From positions 1-24,809 of the forward strand of contig JANMMT010000056.1 in assembly GCA_031373545.1 (NCBI GenBank): a DNA stretch of 24,809 nt, given 5' to 3'. The DNA is from JADCCX01 sp031373545 (lineage in GTDB: Bacteria > Pseudomonadota > Alphaproteobacteria > Rhizobiales > Beijerinckiaceae). Made by a program: the position numbers and the translations under genes. Shown here in pieces: positions 6,282 through 15,500 of the stretch (within the stretch, counting starts at the first letter, position 1; each line of letters starts with the position of its first letter). The notes under the pieces were generated by a model. It was given only the letters and a program-made list of their open reading frames with translations. It was not told the origin of the DNA and did no database searches.

Positions 6282-8351
6282 ATGACAGACCCTCAATCCA
6301 ACGGCCCGATGACACACTCCGATGGTCTTGCCCAAGCCAATGGCCTTGAGCAAGCCAACGGCCCTCAGCAAGCCAACGACCTTGCGAAAGCCGCACCTCC
6401 GGCCGCACAACCCGTGCCGGCTATGGCCTCAGGCGACCAGGAGAACCACGACCACGGCCACAGCAAGGCCGGTTTCTGGGGTCTGTCGATCGGCTCGGTG
6501 GGCGTGGTCTACGGCGACATCGGCACCAGCCCCCTCTATGCCTTGAAGGAATCGCTCCTGCACACGGCCAAAGATGGCATGTCCACGAGCATCGAGGTGA
6601 TCGGTGTGGTGTCCCTGCTGATCTGGGCGCTGATGATCGTCGTGACGCTCAAGTACATCCTCTTGATCATGCGCGCAGACAACAAGGGCGAAGGCGGCAC
6701 GCTGTCGCTGATGGCGCTGGCGCAAACCAAGTTGGGCCGCAACATGGGCGCGGTGTTTTTTCTGGGCGTCGTTGGCGCAGCCCTGTTCTACGGCGATGCG
6801 ATCATCACGCCTGCAATCTCGGTGCTGTCCGCCGTGGAAGGTCTCAAGCAGATCGATGTGATCAAGGACACCTGGATTGCAACGGATCGCTACATTCTGA
6901 TCTTCGCCATCGTGATCCTGATCGGCCTGTTCGCCGTGCAAAGCCGCGGTACGGCCAAGGTCGCAGCCTGGTTCGGGCCGATCATGGTGGTCTGGTTTCT
7001 GACGCTGGCGGTCGCAGGCGTTGCAAACATTGCCAGCAACTTGAGCATCCTCAACGCTTTCAATCCCTATTACGCAGCTTATTTCCTCGCCAATCACGGC
7101 ATGGTCGGGCTCATCGTTCTGGGCTCTGTCTTTCTCGCCGTGACCGGAGCGGAAGCACTTTATGCAGATATGGGACATTTCGGCAAAAGCCCCATCCGCA
7201 TGGCCTGGTTGGTGCTCGTCTTTCCGGCTCTTGTGATCAACTATCTCGGCCAGGGCGCGTTGATCCTGCAAAACCCTGTCGCGATGGTGGACAAGAACTT
7301 CAGTCCATTCTTCGCGATGGTTCCCGAGTGGTTGCTCATTCCTTTCATCCTGCTGTCGCTGGTGGCCACCATCATCGCGAGCCAGGCCGTGATCACCGGT
7401 GCGTTCTCGCTGACCCAGCAGGCGATCCAGCTCGGCCTGCTGCCGCGTCTGGAAATCCGGCATACCTCCGAGAAGCTGCGCGGGCAGATCTACCTGCCGC
7501 AGATCAACTGGCTGCTCATGATCGGCGTGGTCATTCTGGTGCTGACTTTCCGCAGTTCATCGGCGCTGGCCAATGCTTACGGCGTGGCGGTGACCGGTAC
7601 GATGATCGTGACAACCGGCCTGTTCTTCTTTGTGGCCTGGAGGGTCTGGGGCTGGAAGCTGTGGCAGGCGATCCTGGTGGTCATGCCCTTCCTGATTGTG
7701 GACGCCATCTTTTTCGGCGCCAACCTCCTCAAGCTGTTCGACGGTGCGTACATGCCGCTGATGTTCGGTGCGCTGCTGATCATCGTGATGTGGACCTGGG
7801 TGCGCGGCAGCCGCATCGTCTTCAAGAAGGAGCGCCGCGACAGCCTGCCGGTGGCGGACCTTTTCCGCATGCTGGAAAAATCCCAGCCCGTGCGCGTCAA
7901 GGGAACGGCGGTGTTCCTCACCAGCGATCCCGACAATGCGCCGGGGGCGCTCATGCACAACCTCAAGCACAACAAGGTGCTGCACCAGCGCAACATCATC
8001 CTCACCATCAAGACGCTGGATGTGCCCTGGGTGCCCGAGCACGAGCAGATCAGCATCAGCCCCATCTGCGGCAACGAGGTCACGCGCATCATCGCGCGCA
8101 TTGGCTACATGCAGACGCCCCGCGTGCCGCGCCTGCTGACCCTCGCCCGCCGCACGGGCCTCGATTTCGACATCATGCAGACGTCGTTCTTCCTGGGCCG
8201 GCGCACGATCAAGGCATCGGCGGCCTCCGGCATGCCGATGTGGCAGGACAATCTCTTCATCTTCCTGGCCCGCATGGCGACCAACGCCACCGACTTCTTC
8301 CACATTCCCACCGGGCGTGTGGTGGAAATGGGCAGCCAGGTCACGGTGTGA
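6282..8351 (+). CDS. kup: Kup-family low-affinity potassium transporter
   Basis: 689 residues from the ATG at 6282 (MTDPQSNG). Kup imports K+ with protons through the inner membrane. The family signature GSVGVVYGDIGTSPLYALKE is at residues ~71-90 (Asp79). Twelve hydrophobic segments follow, including NKGEGGTLSLMAL, FFLGVVGAALFYGDAIITPAISVLSAVEG, VTGAEALYADMGHFGKSPIR and NQ-type blocks, and then a cytoplasmic C-domain (VRVKGTAVFLTSDPDNAPGALMHNLKHNKVLH). The first ~55 residues are an unusual hydrophilic extension with three six-residue repeats (QANGLE, QANGPQ, QANDLA) and a His-rich patch, HDHGHSK. An alternative ATG at 6213 would add 23 residues; neither start has a good Shine-Dalgarno sequence, so the start is uncertain. 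obgE follows 34 bp downstream. Confidence 0.95.
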   Translation: MTDPQSNGPMTHSDGLAQANGLEQANGPQQANDLAKAAPPAAQPVPAMASGDQENHDHGHSKAGFWGLSIGSVGVVYGDIGTSPLYALKESLLHTAKDGMSTSIEVIGVVSLLIWALMIVVTLKYILLIMRADNKGEGGTLSLMALAQTKLGRNMGAVFFLGVVGAALFYGDAIITPAISVLSAVEGLKQIDVIKDTWIATDRYILIFAIVILIGLFAVQSRGTAKVAAWFGPIMVVWFLTLAVAGVANIASNLSILNAFNPYYAAYFLANHGMVGLIVLGSVFLAVTGAEALYADMGHFGKSPIRMAWLVLVFPALVINYLGQGALILQNPVAMVDKNFSPFFAMVPEWLLIPFILLSLVATIIASQAVITGAFSLTQQAIQLGLLPRLEIRHTSEKLRGQIYLPQINWLLMIGVVILVLTFRSSSALANAYGVAVTGTMIVTTGLFFFVAWRVWGWKLWQAILVVMPFLIVDAIFFGANLLKLFDGAYMPLMFGALLIIVMWTWVRGSRIVFKKERRDSLPVADLFRMLEKSQPVRVKGTAVFLTSDPDNAPGALMHNLKHNKVLHQRNIILTIKTLDVPWVPEHEQISISPICGNEVTRIIARIGYMQTPRVPRLLTLARRTGLDFDIMQTSFFLGRRTIKASAASGMPMWQDNLFIFLARMATNATDFFHIPTGRVVEMGSQVTV
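6333..6386 (+). repeat. Three tandem 18-bp units in the kup N-terminus
   Basis: Units at 6333-6350, 6351-6368 and 6369-6386 all begin CAAGCCAA and encode QANGLE, QANGPQ, QANDLA. A partial fourth unit (AAAGCC) follows. They lie in the hydrophilic extension before the conserved Kup core. Confidence 0.9.
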
Positions 8352-8356
8352 CCACG

Positions 8357-8389
8357 ATGAGCAATCACAAGGTCACAAGACTGACATGA
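8357..8389 (+). other. Ten-codon minicistron between kup and obgE
   Basis: An ATG five bases after the kup stop opens a frame MSNHKVTRLT whose TGA overlaps the obgE start codon (ATGA at 8386-8389). It has no strong Shine-Dalgarno sequence. It could carry ribosomes from the kup end to the obgE start, which itself has only a weak site. It may also be chance. Confidence 0.35.
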
Positions 8390-9453
8390 AATTTCTCGAC
8401 CAGGCCAAGATCTACATCGCATCGGGCGCAGGCGGCAACGGCAGCATCTCGTTCCGGCGCGAGAAGTACATCGAGTATGGCGGCCCCGACGGCGGGGACG
8501 GCGGACGCGGCGGGGATGCCTGGGCGGAATGCGTCAACGGGCTCAACACGCTCATCGATTTTCGCTACCAGCAGCACTTCAAGGCCAAGAACGGCCAGGG
8601 CGGCATGGGCCGCAACAAGGCAGGCGCCAAGGGCAACGACACCGTGATTCAGGTGCCCGTCGGCACGCAGATTTTCGAAGAGGACGGCGAGACACTCGTC
8701 GCCGATTTCACCGAGGTCGGCCAGCGCGTGCTGCTGGGCAAGGGCGGCAACGGCGGCTTCGGCAACCTCTATTTCACCTCGTCGATCAACCGTGCGCCGC
8801 GCCGTGCCAATCCCGGCCTGCCGGGCGTCGAGCGCACGCTCTGGCTGCGGCTGAAGCTCATCGCCGATGCGGGGCTTGTCGGCCTGCCCAACGCCGGCAA
8901 ATCGACCTTTCTGGCGGCCACCACGGCGGCCAAGCCGAAGATCGCCGATTATCCCTTCACCACGCTGCATCCGGGGCTCGGCGTCGTGCGCTATGCCGAC
9001 CGCGAGTTCGTGCTGGCGGATATTCCCGGGCTGATCGAAGGCGCCCATGAAGGCCACGGCCTCGGCGATCGCTTTCTGGGCCATGTGGAACGCTGCCGCG
9101 TGCTGCTGCACCTCGTGGAGGCGACGGGGGAGGATGTGGCCGGCGCCTACAGGATCGTGCGGCATGAGCTGGAAGCCTACGGCGGCGGGCTCGCCGACAA
9201 ACCCGAGATCGTGGCGCTGAGCAAGATCGATGCGCTCGATGCCGCCACGCTGAAGAAGCAGGCGAAGAAGCTGGAGAAGGCCACAGGGCGCCCGCCGCTC
9301 CTGCTCTCGGCCGTGGCGCAGCAGGGCATGCCGGAGGCGCTGGGCGCGCTGCTGGCGATCATCGACGGGGCCCGTGCCGACGAGGCCGTGGAGGCGATGC
9401 CGGTGAAAACACCGTTCAACGCCGATCCGCGCTATGGTGCGCCGACAGAATGA
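8386..9453 (+). CDS. obgE: Obg-family GTPase (ribosome-associated)
   Basis: 355 residues, usual for alphaproteobacterial Obg/CgtA. The glycine-rich Obg fold occupies residues ~1-158 (FLDQAKIYIASGAGGNGSISFRREKY, GGPDGGDGGRGGDAW, GKGGNGGFGN). The GTPase domain has G1 GLPNAGKST (166-174), switch I region YPFTTLHPGLGVV, G3 DIPGLIEGA (Asp212), G4 SKID (279-282, in place of NKxD, common in this family) and G5 near Ser308. The C-terminal extension is short and ends PFNADPRYGAPTE. Obg binds the large ribosomal subunit and links GTP/ppGpp level to ribosome assembly and growth control. The start MKFLDQAK is fixed by homology; the open frame reaches further up only by overlapping kup. In many relatives obgE sits near rplU-rpmA or proB, so its place behind kup is slightly unusual. 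Confidence 0.97.
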   Translation: MKFLDQAKIYIASGAGGNGSISFRREKYIEYGGPDGGDGGRGGDAWAECVNGLNTLIDFRYQQHFKAKNGQGGMGRNKAGAKGNDTVIQVPVGTQIFEEDGETLVADFTEVGQRVLLGKGGNGGFGNLYFTSSINRAPRRANPGLPGVERTLWLRLKLIADAGLVGLPNAGKSTFLAATTAAKPKIADYPFTTLHPGLGVVRYADREFVLADIPGLIEGAHEGHGLGDRFLGHVERCRVLLHLVEATGEDVAGAYRIVRHELEAYGGGLADKPEIVALSKIDALDAATLKKQAKKLEKATGRPPLLLSAVAQQGMPEALGALLAIIDGARADEAVEAMPVKTPFNADPRYGAPTE

Positions 9454-9561
9454 GCGGATAACCGGATAACCGGGCGCAATGCCCCCCAGAGCATTCGCTT
9501 TATCAATGCCTTAAAGAAAAACCGGCATGGTGCGCCCCAAACGTTGCGTCAGGGTTGGCAT

Positions 9562-12500
9562 GTGACCGAAGCACAGACTGCACCACCGGCCAGTCAGGCC
9601 CCTGTCACCGCGTCCGCATCGGGGACACCTGCGCGTCTGGCCGACATTGCAAAACCCGCAGCCGGCAATGTTATTGTTGCCGAGATCAGCGACGCGGAGC
9701 GCATCGGGTTTGCCTTCGCCGCCAGTGCCTCGAAGGTCGCGATTCTCGACATCGATCTGGTCGTGCTGTTCGACGACGGCGCCAAGATCATCCTGCCGGG
9801 CCTCGCCTTGCGCATGATCTCCGAACGGCCGCCGCAGATCTGGTTCGGTCAGGAAGAAGTCCAGGCCCAGCAACTGCTCGCGGGCGTGGGCGAAGTGCAA
9901 CTCGCCGATCAGCTGCCTCAGCTCATCATGTCCTCCTCGCTGAGAGACCCGCAGAAAGAAGCAGCCTCCGGCTCGGGCATTCCCGTCGTGCAGATGCCCT
10001 CGATGCCCCCCGTCAGCCTGACGCCCCGCCCCTTGATTCGTGTGTCCAATGACGAAACCGGCGCGAACGGCCTGCAGGTGGCTTCCACCGGGCGGTTTGT
10101 CAGCCGCCGCAACACCCGCGAGGAAGACACGCAGGGTTCGGCCAGCGGCGGCGGCGTGACAAGCGCAGTCGCACCGGCCTCGGCCGGAACGCCGGAGCTG
10201 GAGACAGGCAATGGCACGCCCACGCTGACATCCGATGGCGGCGGCGTGACGGCGACACGATCCGTGGCCGAAAACACGCTGGCCGTCACGACCGTGACCG
10301 GCACGGATCCGGAAGCCGGGCCGTTGCAATACGCGATTGCCGGAGGAGCCGACGCCGCGCGTTTTGCCATCAACAGCGAGACCGGAGCGCTCTACTTCAT
10401 CAATGCGCCCAACTTCGAAACGCCGCTGAGCCAGGCGGGAACAAACATCTACGCCGTGCGCGTCGCCGTGGTGGACGACGTCGGTGGATCGGACGAGCAG
10501 GACATCCAGGTCACCGTCACGAACGTCAACGAGCGCCCAACCGGTGCCAATCTGTCCAACAGCACGATTGCGGAGAATGCCGCGGCCGGCACGATCCTCG
10601 GCACGGTGACCGGGCTGGATCCGGAAGGCCCCGCCGGGCTGGTCTACAGCTTTGCGCCGGGCGGCAGCGCGAACGGCCAGTTCGTGATCGATCCGGCGAC
10701 CGGGATCATCCGCCTGACGGCAGCGGCGATGCTCGATGCCGAAACCCGCGGATCGGAAACGGTCGTGGTGCGCGTGACGGATGCGGGGGGTCTGAGCTTC
10801 GACCGCACCTTCACCCTGACTGTCACGAACATCAACGAACCACCGGTGATCTCGTCGAATGGCGGTGGCCCCGTGGCGGTCATCCAGCAAGACGAGAACG
10901 CCTTCCAGGCCGCGCAGGTCTTCGCAGCCGATCCGGAGCTGGTTGGGATCACCTACAGCATTGTCGGCGGGGCAGACGCAGGCCGGCTGACGATCGATCC
11001 GGCGACGGGTGTGCTGCGATTCCTGTCCGCGCCCAACTTCGAAAGCCCCGCCGACTTCAACGGCGACAACCGCTACGACGTGATCGTGCAGGCCAGCGAC
11101 GGGACTTTCACCGATCAGCAGACCCTTCAGATCAACGTCGTCAACGCCAACGATGCGCCCACGGGCGCGACGCTGAGTGCGAACACGGTGTTGGAGTCGG
11201 CCCCCGCAGGCACGCTCATCGGAACAGTCGTCGGCACCGATCCCGATGCGGGCGATGTGCTCACCTATGCTTTCGCGCCCGGCGGGGATGCGGCTGGCCG
11301 CTTCGTGATCAATGGCGCGACCGGCGCCATCAGCCTGGCGCCCGCCGGCGTTCTCGATTTTGAAACCAACAGCTATCACGCCGTCACGGTGCGCGTGACC
11401 GACGCGGGCGGCCTGAGCCATGATCAGGTGCTGGTCATCCAGGTGCTCAACAGCAACGATGCGCCGATCATCACCAGCAATGGCGGCGGCGCGCTCGCGG
11501 GTCTGAGCATGGCGGAAGGTTTGAGCGCGGTCACGACCGTGCAGGCGAGCGATGTGGACAGCCCGTCGATCACCTACACCATCATCGGCGGCGCGGACGC
11601 CCTGCTTTTCACGATCAACAGCACGACCGGGGCGCTCTCTTTTGCGGGAACACCCGATTTCGACGTGCCGGGCGATGCCAATGGCGACAATGTCTATGTC
11701 GTGACCGTGCAAGCCTCCGATGGCATGGGCGGCCTTGACACCCAAACCATCAGCATCACGCTCACCAGCGCCAACGAAGCCCCGACAGACCTGACACTCT
11801 CGCCCGGCACCGTAGCGGAAAACGTGGCCAATGGCACGGTTGTCGGAACAGTCACCGCCACCGATCCCGACGCCGGCGCCACCTTCACCTATGCGTTCGC
11901 GCCCGGCGGCGATGCAGGCGGACGCTTCGCCATCAATGCCGCAACGGGACAGATCACGGTGGCCGATGGCAGCCTTCTGAACTTCGAGGCGAGTGCGACG
12001 CACGGCGTGACGGTCATTGTCACCGACCAAGGCGGGCTGACCTACACCGAGACCATGACGATCAGCCTGACGAACGTGAACGAAGATCCAGTGCTCACGC
12101 TGAACGGGGGCGCGACGGTGTCGACCACGGCGGCGGAAAACGGCACCACCGTCATCACGACTGTGACCGCCACGGATGTCGACGCCGGGGCGGCGCTCAC
12201 TTACAGCATGACCGGGCCGGATGTGGGGCGCTTCGTCCTTAACGCGACAACCGGCGCGCTGCGTTTCAACGCCGCGCAGAATTTCGAATTACCGGGCGAT
12301 TCCAATGCCGACGGCATCTACACCGTCACGGTGCAGGTGTCGGACGGTCTCGGCGGCATCGACACGCAGGTCATCAACGTCACGCTGACCAACGTCAACG
12401 AGGCCCCCACCAACATCACGCTGCCGGTGCAGACCGTCGCGGAGAATGCCGCCAACGGCACCGTGATCAGCACGGCGACTGGCGTCGACCCTGATGCAGG

Positions 12501-15500
12501 CGCGACATTCACCTATTCGTTTGCGCCCGGCGGCGATGCCGGCGGACGTTTCGCGATCAACCCGGCGACGGGGCAACTCACGGTTGCAAACGGCAGCTTG
12601 CTCGATCATGAAACCGCCGCGTCGCATGCCATCACGATCCGCGTCACGGATCAGGGCGGCCTGACCTACGACGAGGTCTATACAATCACCGTGACCGATG
12701 TGAATGACGCGCCGACCAATGTGACGCTGACACCCAGCACCGTTGCGGAGAATGTGGCCGATGGCAAGGTGGTGGGCACAGCCGCTGGCGTCGACCCGGA
12801 CGCGGGCGCGACCTTCACCTACGCGTTCGCACCGGGCGGCGACGCAGGCGGGCGCTTTGCCATCAATGCCGCGACGGGCCAGATCACCGTCGCCAATGGC
12901 AGCCTGGTCGATTTCGAAGCGGCAACCAGCCACGGCGTCATCGTGCGCGTCACGGACCAGGGCGGCTTGAGCCTGGACCGGGCGCTGACCATCACGGTCA
13001 CGAATGTCAACGAGGCGCCGACCGATCTGTCGCTTTCAGCGAGCACTGTCGTCGAAACCGCAGCGAATGGAACCGTCATCGGTTCAGCCACGCCGACCGA
13101 TCCAGACGCCGGCGGCAGCTTCACCTATGCCTTCGATCCGGGCGGCGATGCGGGCGGGCGCTTCGCCATCAACGCCGCCACAGGCCAGATTACCGTCGCC
13201 AACGGCAGCCTGCTGAACCACACGACTGACCCCAGCCACACCGTCACGGTGCGCGTGACCGATCAGGGTGGGCTCAGCTACGCGGAGGTCATGACCATTG
13301 CGGTGTCACCGGGCAATTTCGCCCCGACGGGCATCACGATCACACCCGTCGGCAGCGTCGAGCAGAACCACATCGTCAATGGCTCGTTCGAGCAATCGGC
13401 TCTGGCCACGGCGGAGGGGTGGTACGCCACGCCGACAGGTGCCCAGCTCACAGGCTGGAGCATAGGCGGGGGCGGTGTCGACATCTGCGATGACGACTAC
13501 GCCGATGTGGGCTCCACCCACGGCGAATTCCTCCTCGACACGGCCAATTTCTCGAACGGATCCATCAGCCAGGCCATGTCCGGCCTTGTCACCGGACAAA
13601 ATTACGAAATCTCTCTCGATGCCAGCATAATCGCAGGCTTCCCCGGCAACCTCGGAATCCGCTGGAATGGTGTCCTTGTCGGCAACCTCAACGCCGCGAC
13701 AACGACGTGGCAGAACTTCAGCTACAACGTCACCGCCGCTGCCGGCAGCAACCTGCTTGAACTGGTCGAAGTGGGTGCAAGCGACATCTACGGGACATTG
13801 ATCGACAACGTGCAGGTGACCGGGCTGGCCGCGTCTCCCGCCGTCGTGGAAGGCGCCGCCGCAGGAACGGTCGTGGCCCAGCTGGCCGGCGTCGATGCGA
13901 ACGCGGGCGACACCTTCACCTATGCGCTGACGGCGGGACGCACGGACCTTTATGAAATCGTCGGCGACGAGATCCGCGTGCGCGCCGGAATCGTGATTGA
14001 TTACGAGGAAGCCACCACGCACAGCCTGACGGTGCGCGTGACCGATGCGGGCGGCCTCAGCACCACGCAAAATCTCAGCGTTTCTGTCGTCGACCAGTTT
14101 GATCAGGTGCTTGGCACAACGGGCGCTGACGTGCTGTCGGGCAGCGGCGGAGATGATTTTGTGTCCGGGCGCGCCGGCGATGATCTCATCAGCACGGGTG
14201 GCGGCGAGGACTGGATTCAGGCGGGGGCCGGCAATGACACGATCGAAGCCGGCGCACAGGCCGACACCATTGATGGCGGCGCAGGCATAGACACGCTGAC
14301 CTATGCTGGCTCCACGCAAAGCGTGACGGTGAGTCTCGCAGGCGGCACGGGCAGCGGCGGCGATGCGCAGGGCGATGTCTTTTCCAGCATCGAGACCCTG
14401 ATCGGGGGCAATGGCAACGACATCCTCAACGGCGACAATGCATCTCAGGCGCTGTCCGGGGGCATCGGCAACGACGCGGTCTACGGAGGTGCCGGCAACG
14501 ACATCCTTTACGGCAACGGAAACAACGACACATTGGACGGCGATTCCAGCATTGAAATGGCCCACAGCCTCGCCTCGTTGACGGCAGGTGGCTGGACCGG
14601 CTCAGGCAATGGCACGGGCGGAGCCACTTACGGCTTCGTCGATGCCAATGCAGCCGGCGGCGCGACACGCGGTGAACTGGGCGGCACCTTCAGCCGCCAG
14701 GGCACGCTCAACTATTACGCGGATACCGATCTGGGAGGCACCCTCAACCAGAGCAGTGCGCTGTCGTTCAGCACCCGGCTGACCATCGAGGCTGCGGCCT
14801 TCCCGAACATGGACATCCGTCTCGGCTGGTTCAATGCCGCTGGCGACCGCTTCATCGGGCTCAACCTGGCCGAACCGCAGGGCGATGGCTATCGCACGAC
14901 CATCGGCGTGCTGGGCGGCACGAACGGGTTCAGCAGCACCCTGCAGATGTACCAGGGCGTCGATTACACGGTCTCGTTCAGCTACGATCCGGGCTCCGCC
15001 CTGGCCACACTGACCATTGCGGGCGCCTCGGGCGGTGGGACCGTCAGTTTCGCGGCGTCGATGCTGGGGGGCGTCGTCTTCGATCGGTTCGGCTTTCTTC
15101 AAACGGCCATGACATTGCCCAGCGCCACCTCGACCATCGATCTGCGCGTCGATGACCTCAGCTACACGAACGCGTCCGGCAACGACACCCTGAACGGTGA
15201 CGACGGCAACGACCGGCTGTTTTCACAGAACGGCACGGACGTGCTCAATGGCGGCACGGGGAACGACACGCTGCAGGGCGGCCGGGACTTCAGCTATTAT
15301 GACGGCGGTGATGATGACGATATGATCATCCTGTCCTCGGGCGGCGGCGAAGCCTACGGCGGCAATGGCGACGATGTCATTTATTCCGGCGCGGCGGGCA
15401 CCCTCATGCGCGGCGACGCCGGAAGCGACACGCTGCATTACGGCAATTCCACCGCAGCCGTGAATGTCAGTCTCATCGCAGGAACAGCCTCGGGCGGATA

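Noticed and set aside
6073..6408. Upstream extension of leuC to 6408
   Set aside because: The added ~112 residues show no LeuC similarity and cover the divergent promoter region and kup start; MTKAAAKPRTLYDKVWDDH is the usual LeuC N-terminus.
9454..9561. Terminator or riboswitch between obgE and the adhesin
   Set aside because: Only short inverted repeats are seen (GGGC-GCAAT-GCCC; AATGC/GCATT) and a doubled GGATAACC, with no T-tract and no known riboswitch core.
9655..9666. Pro-Ala-Ala-Gly near the adhesin N-terminus as a possible LapG cleavage site
   Set aside because: It lies at residues 32-35, with no folded retention module before it as in LapA (cleaved near residue 108); no LapG or LapD gene is nearby. 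The match is too short.
9511..12030. Minus-strand open frame of ~839 codons opposite the adhesin
   Set aside because: It is a shadow of the repetitive, GC-rich adhesin codons; its translation is a low-quality Arg/Gly/His-rich string with periodic echoes of the plus-strand repeats and no domain.
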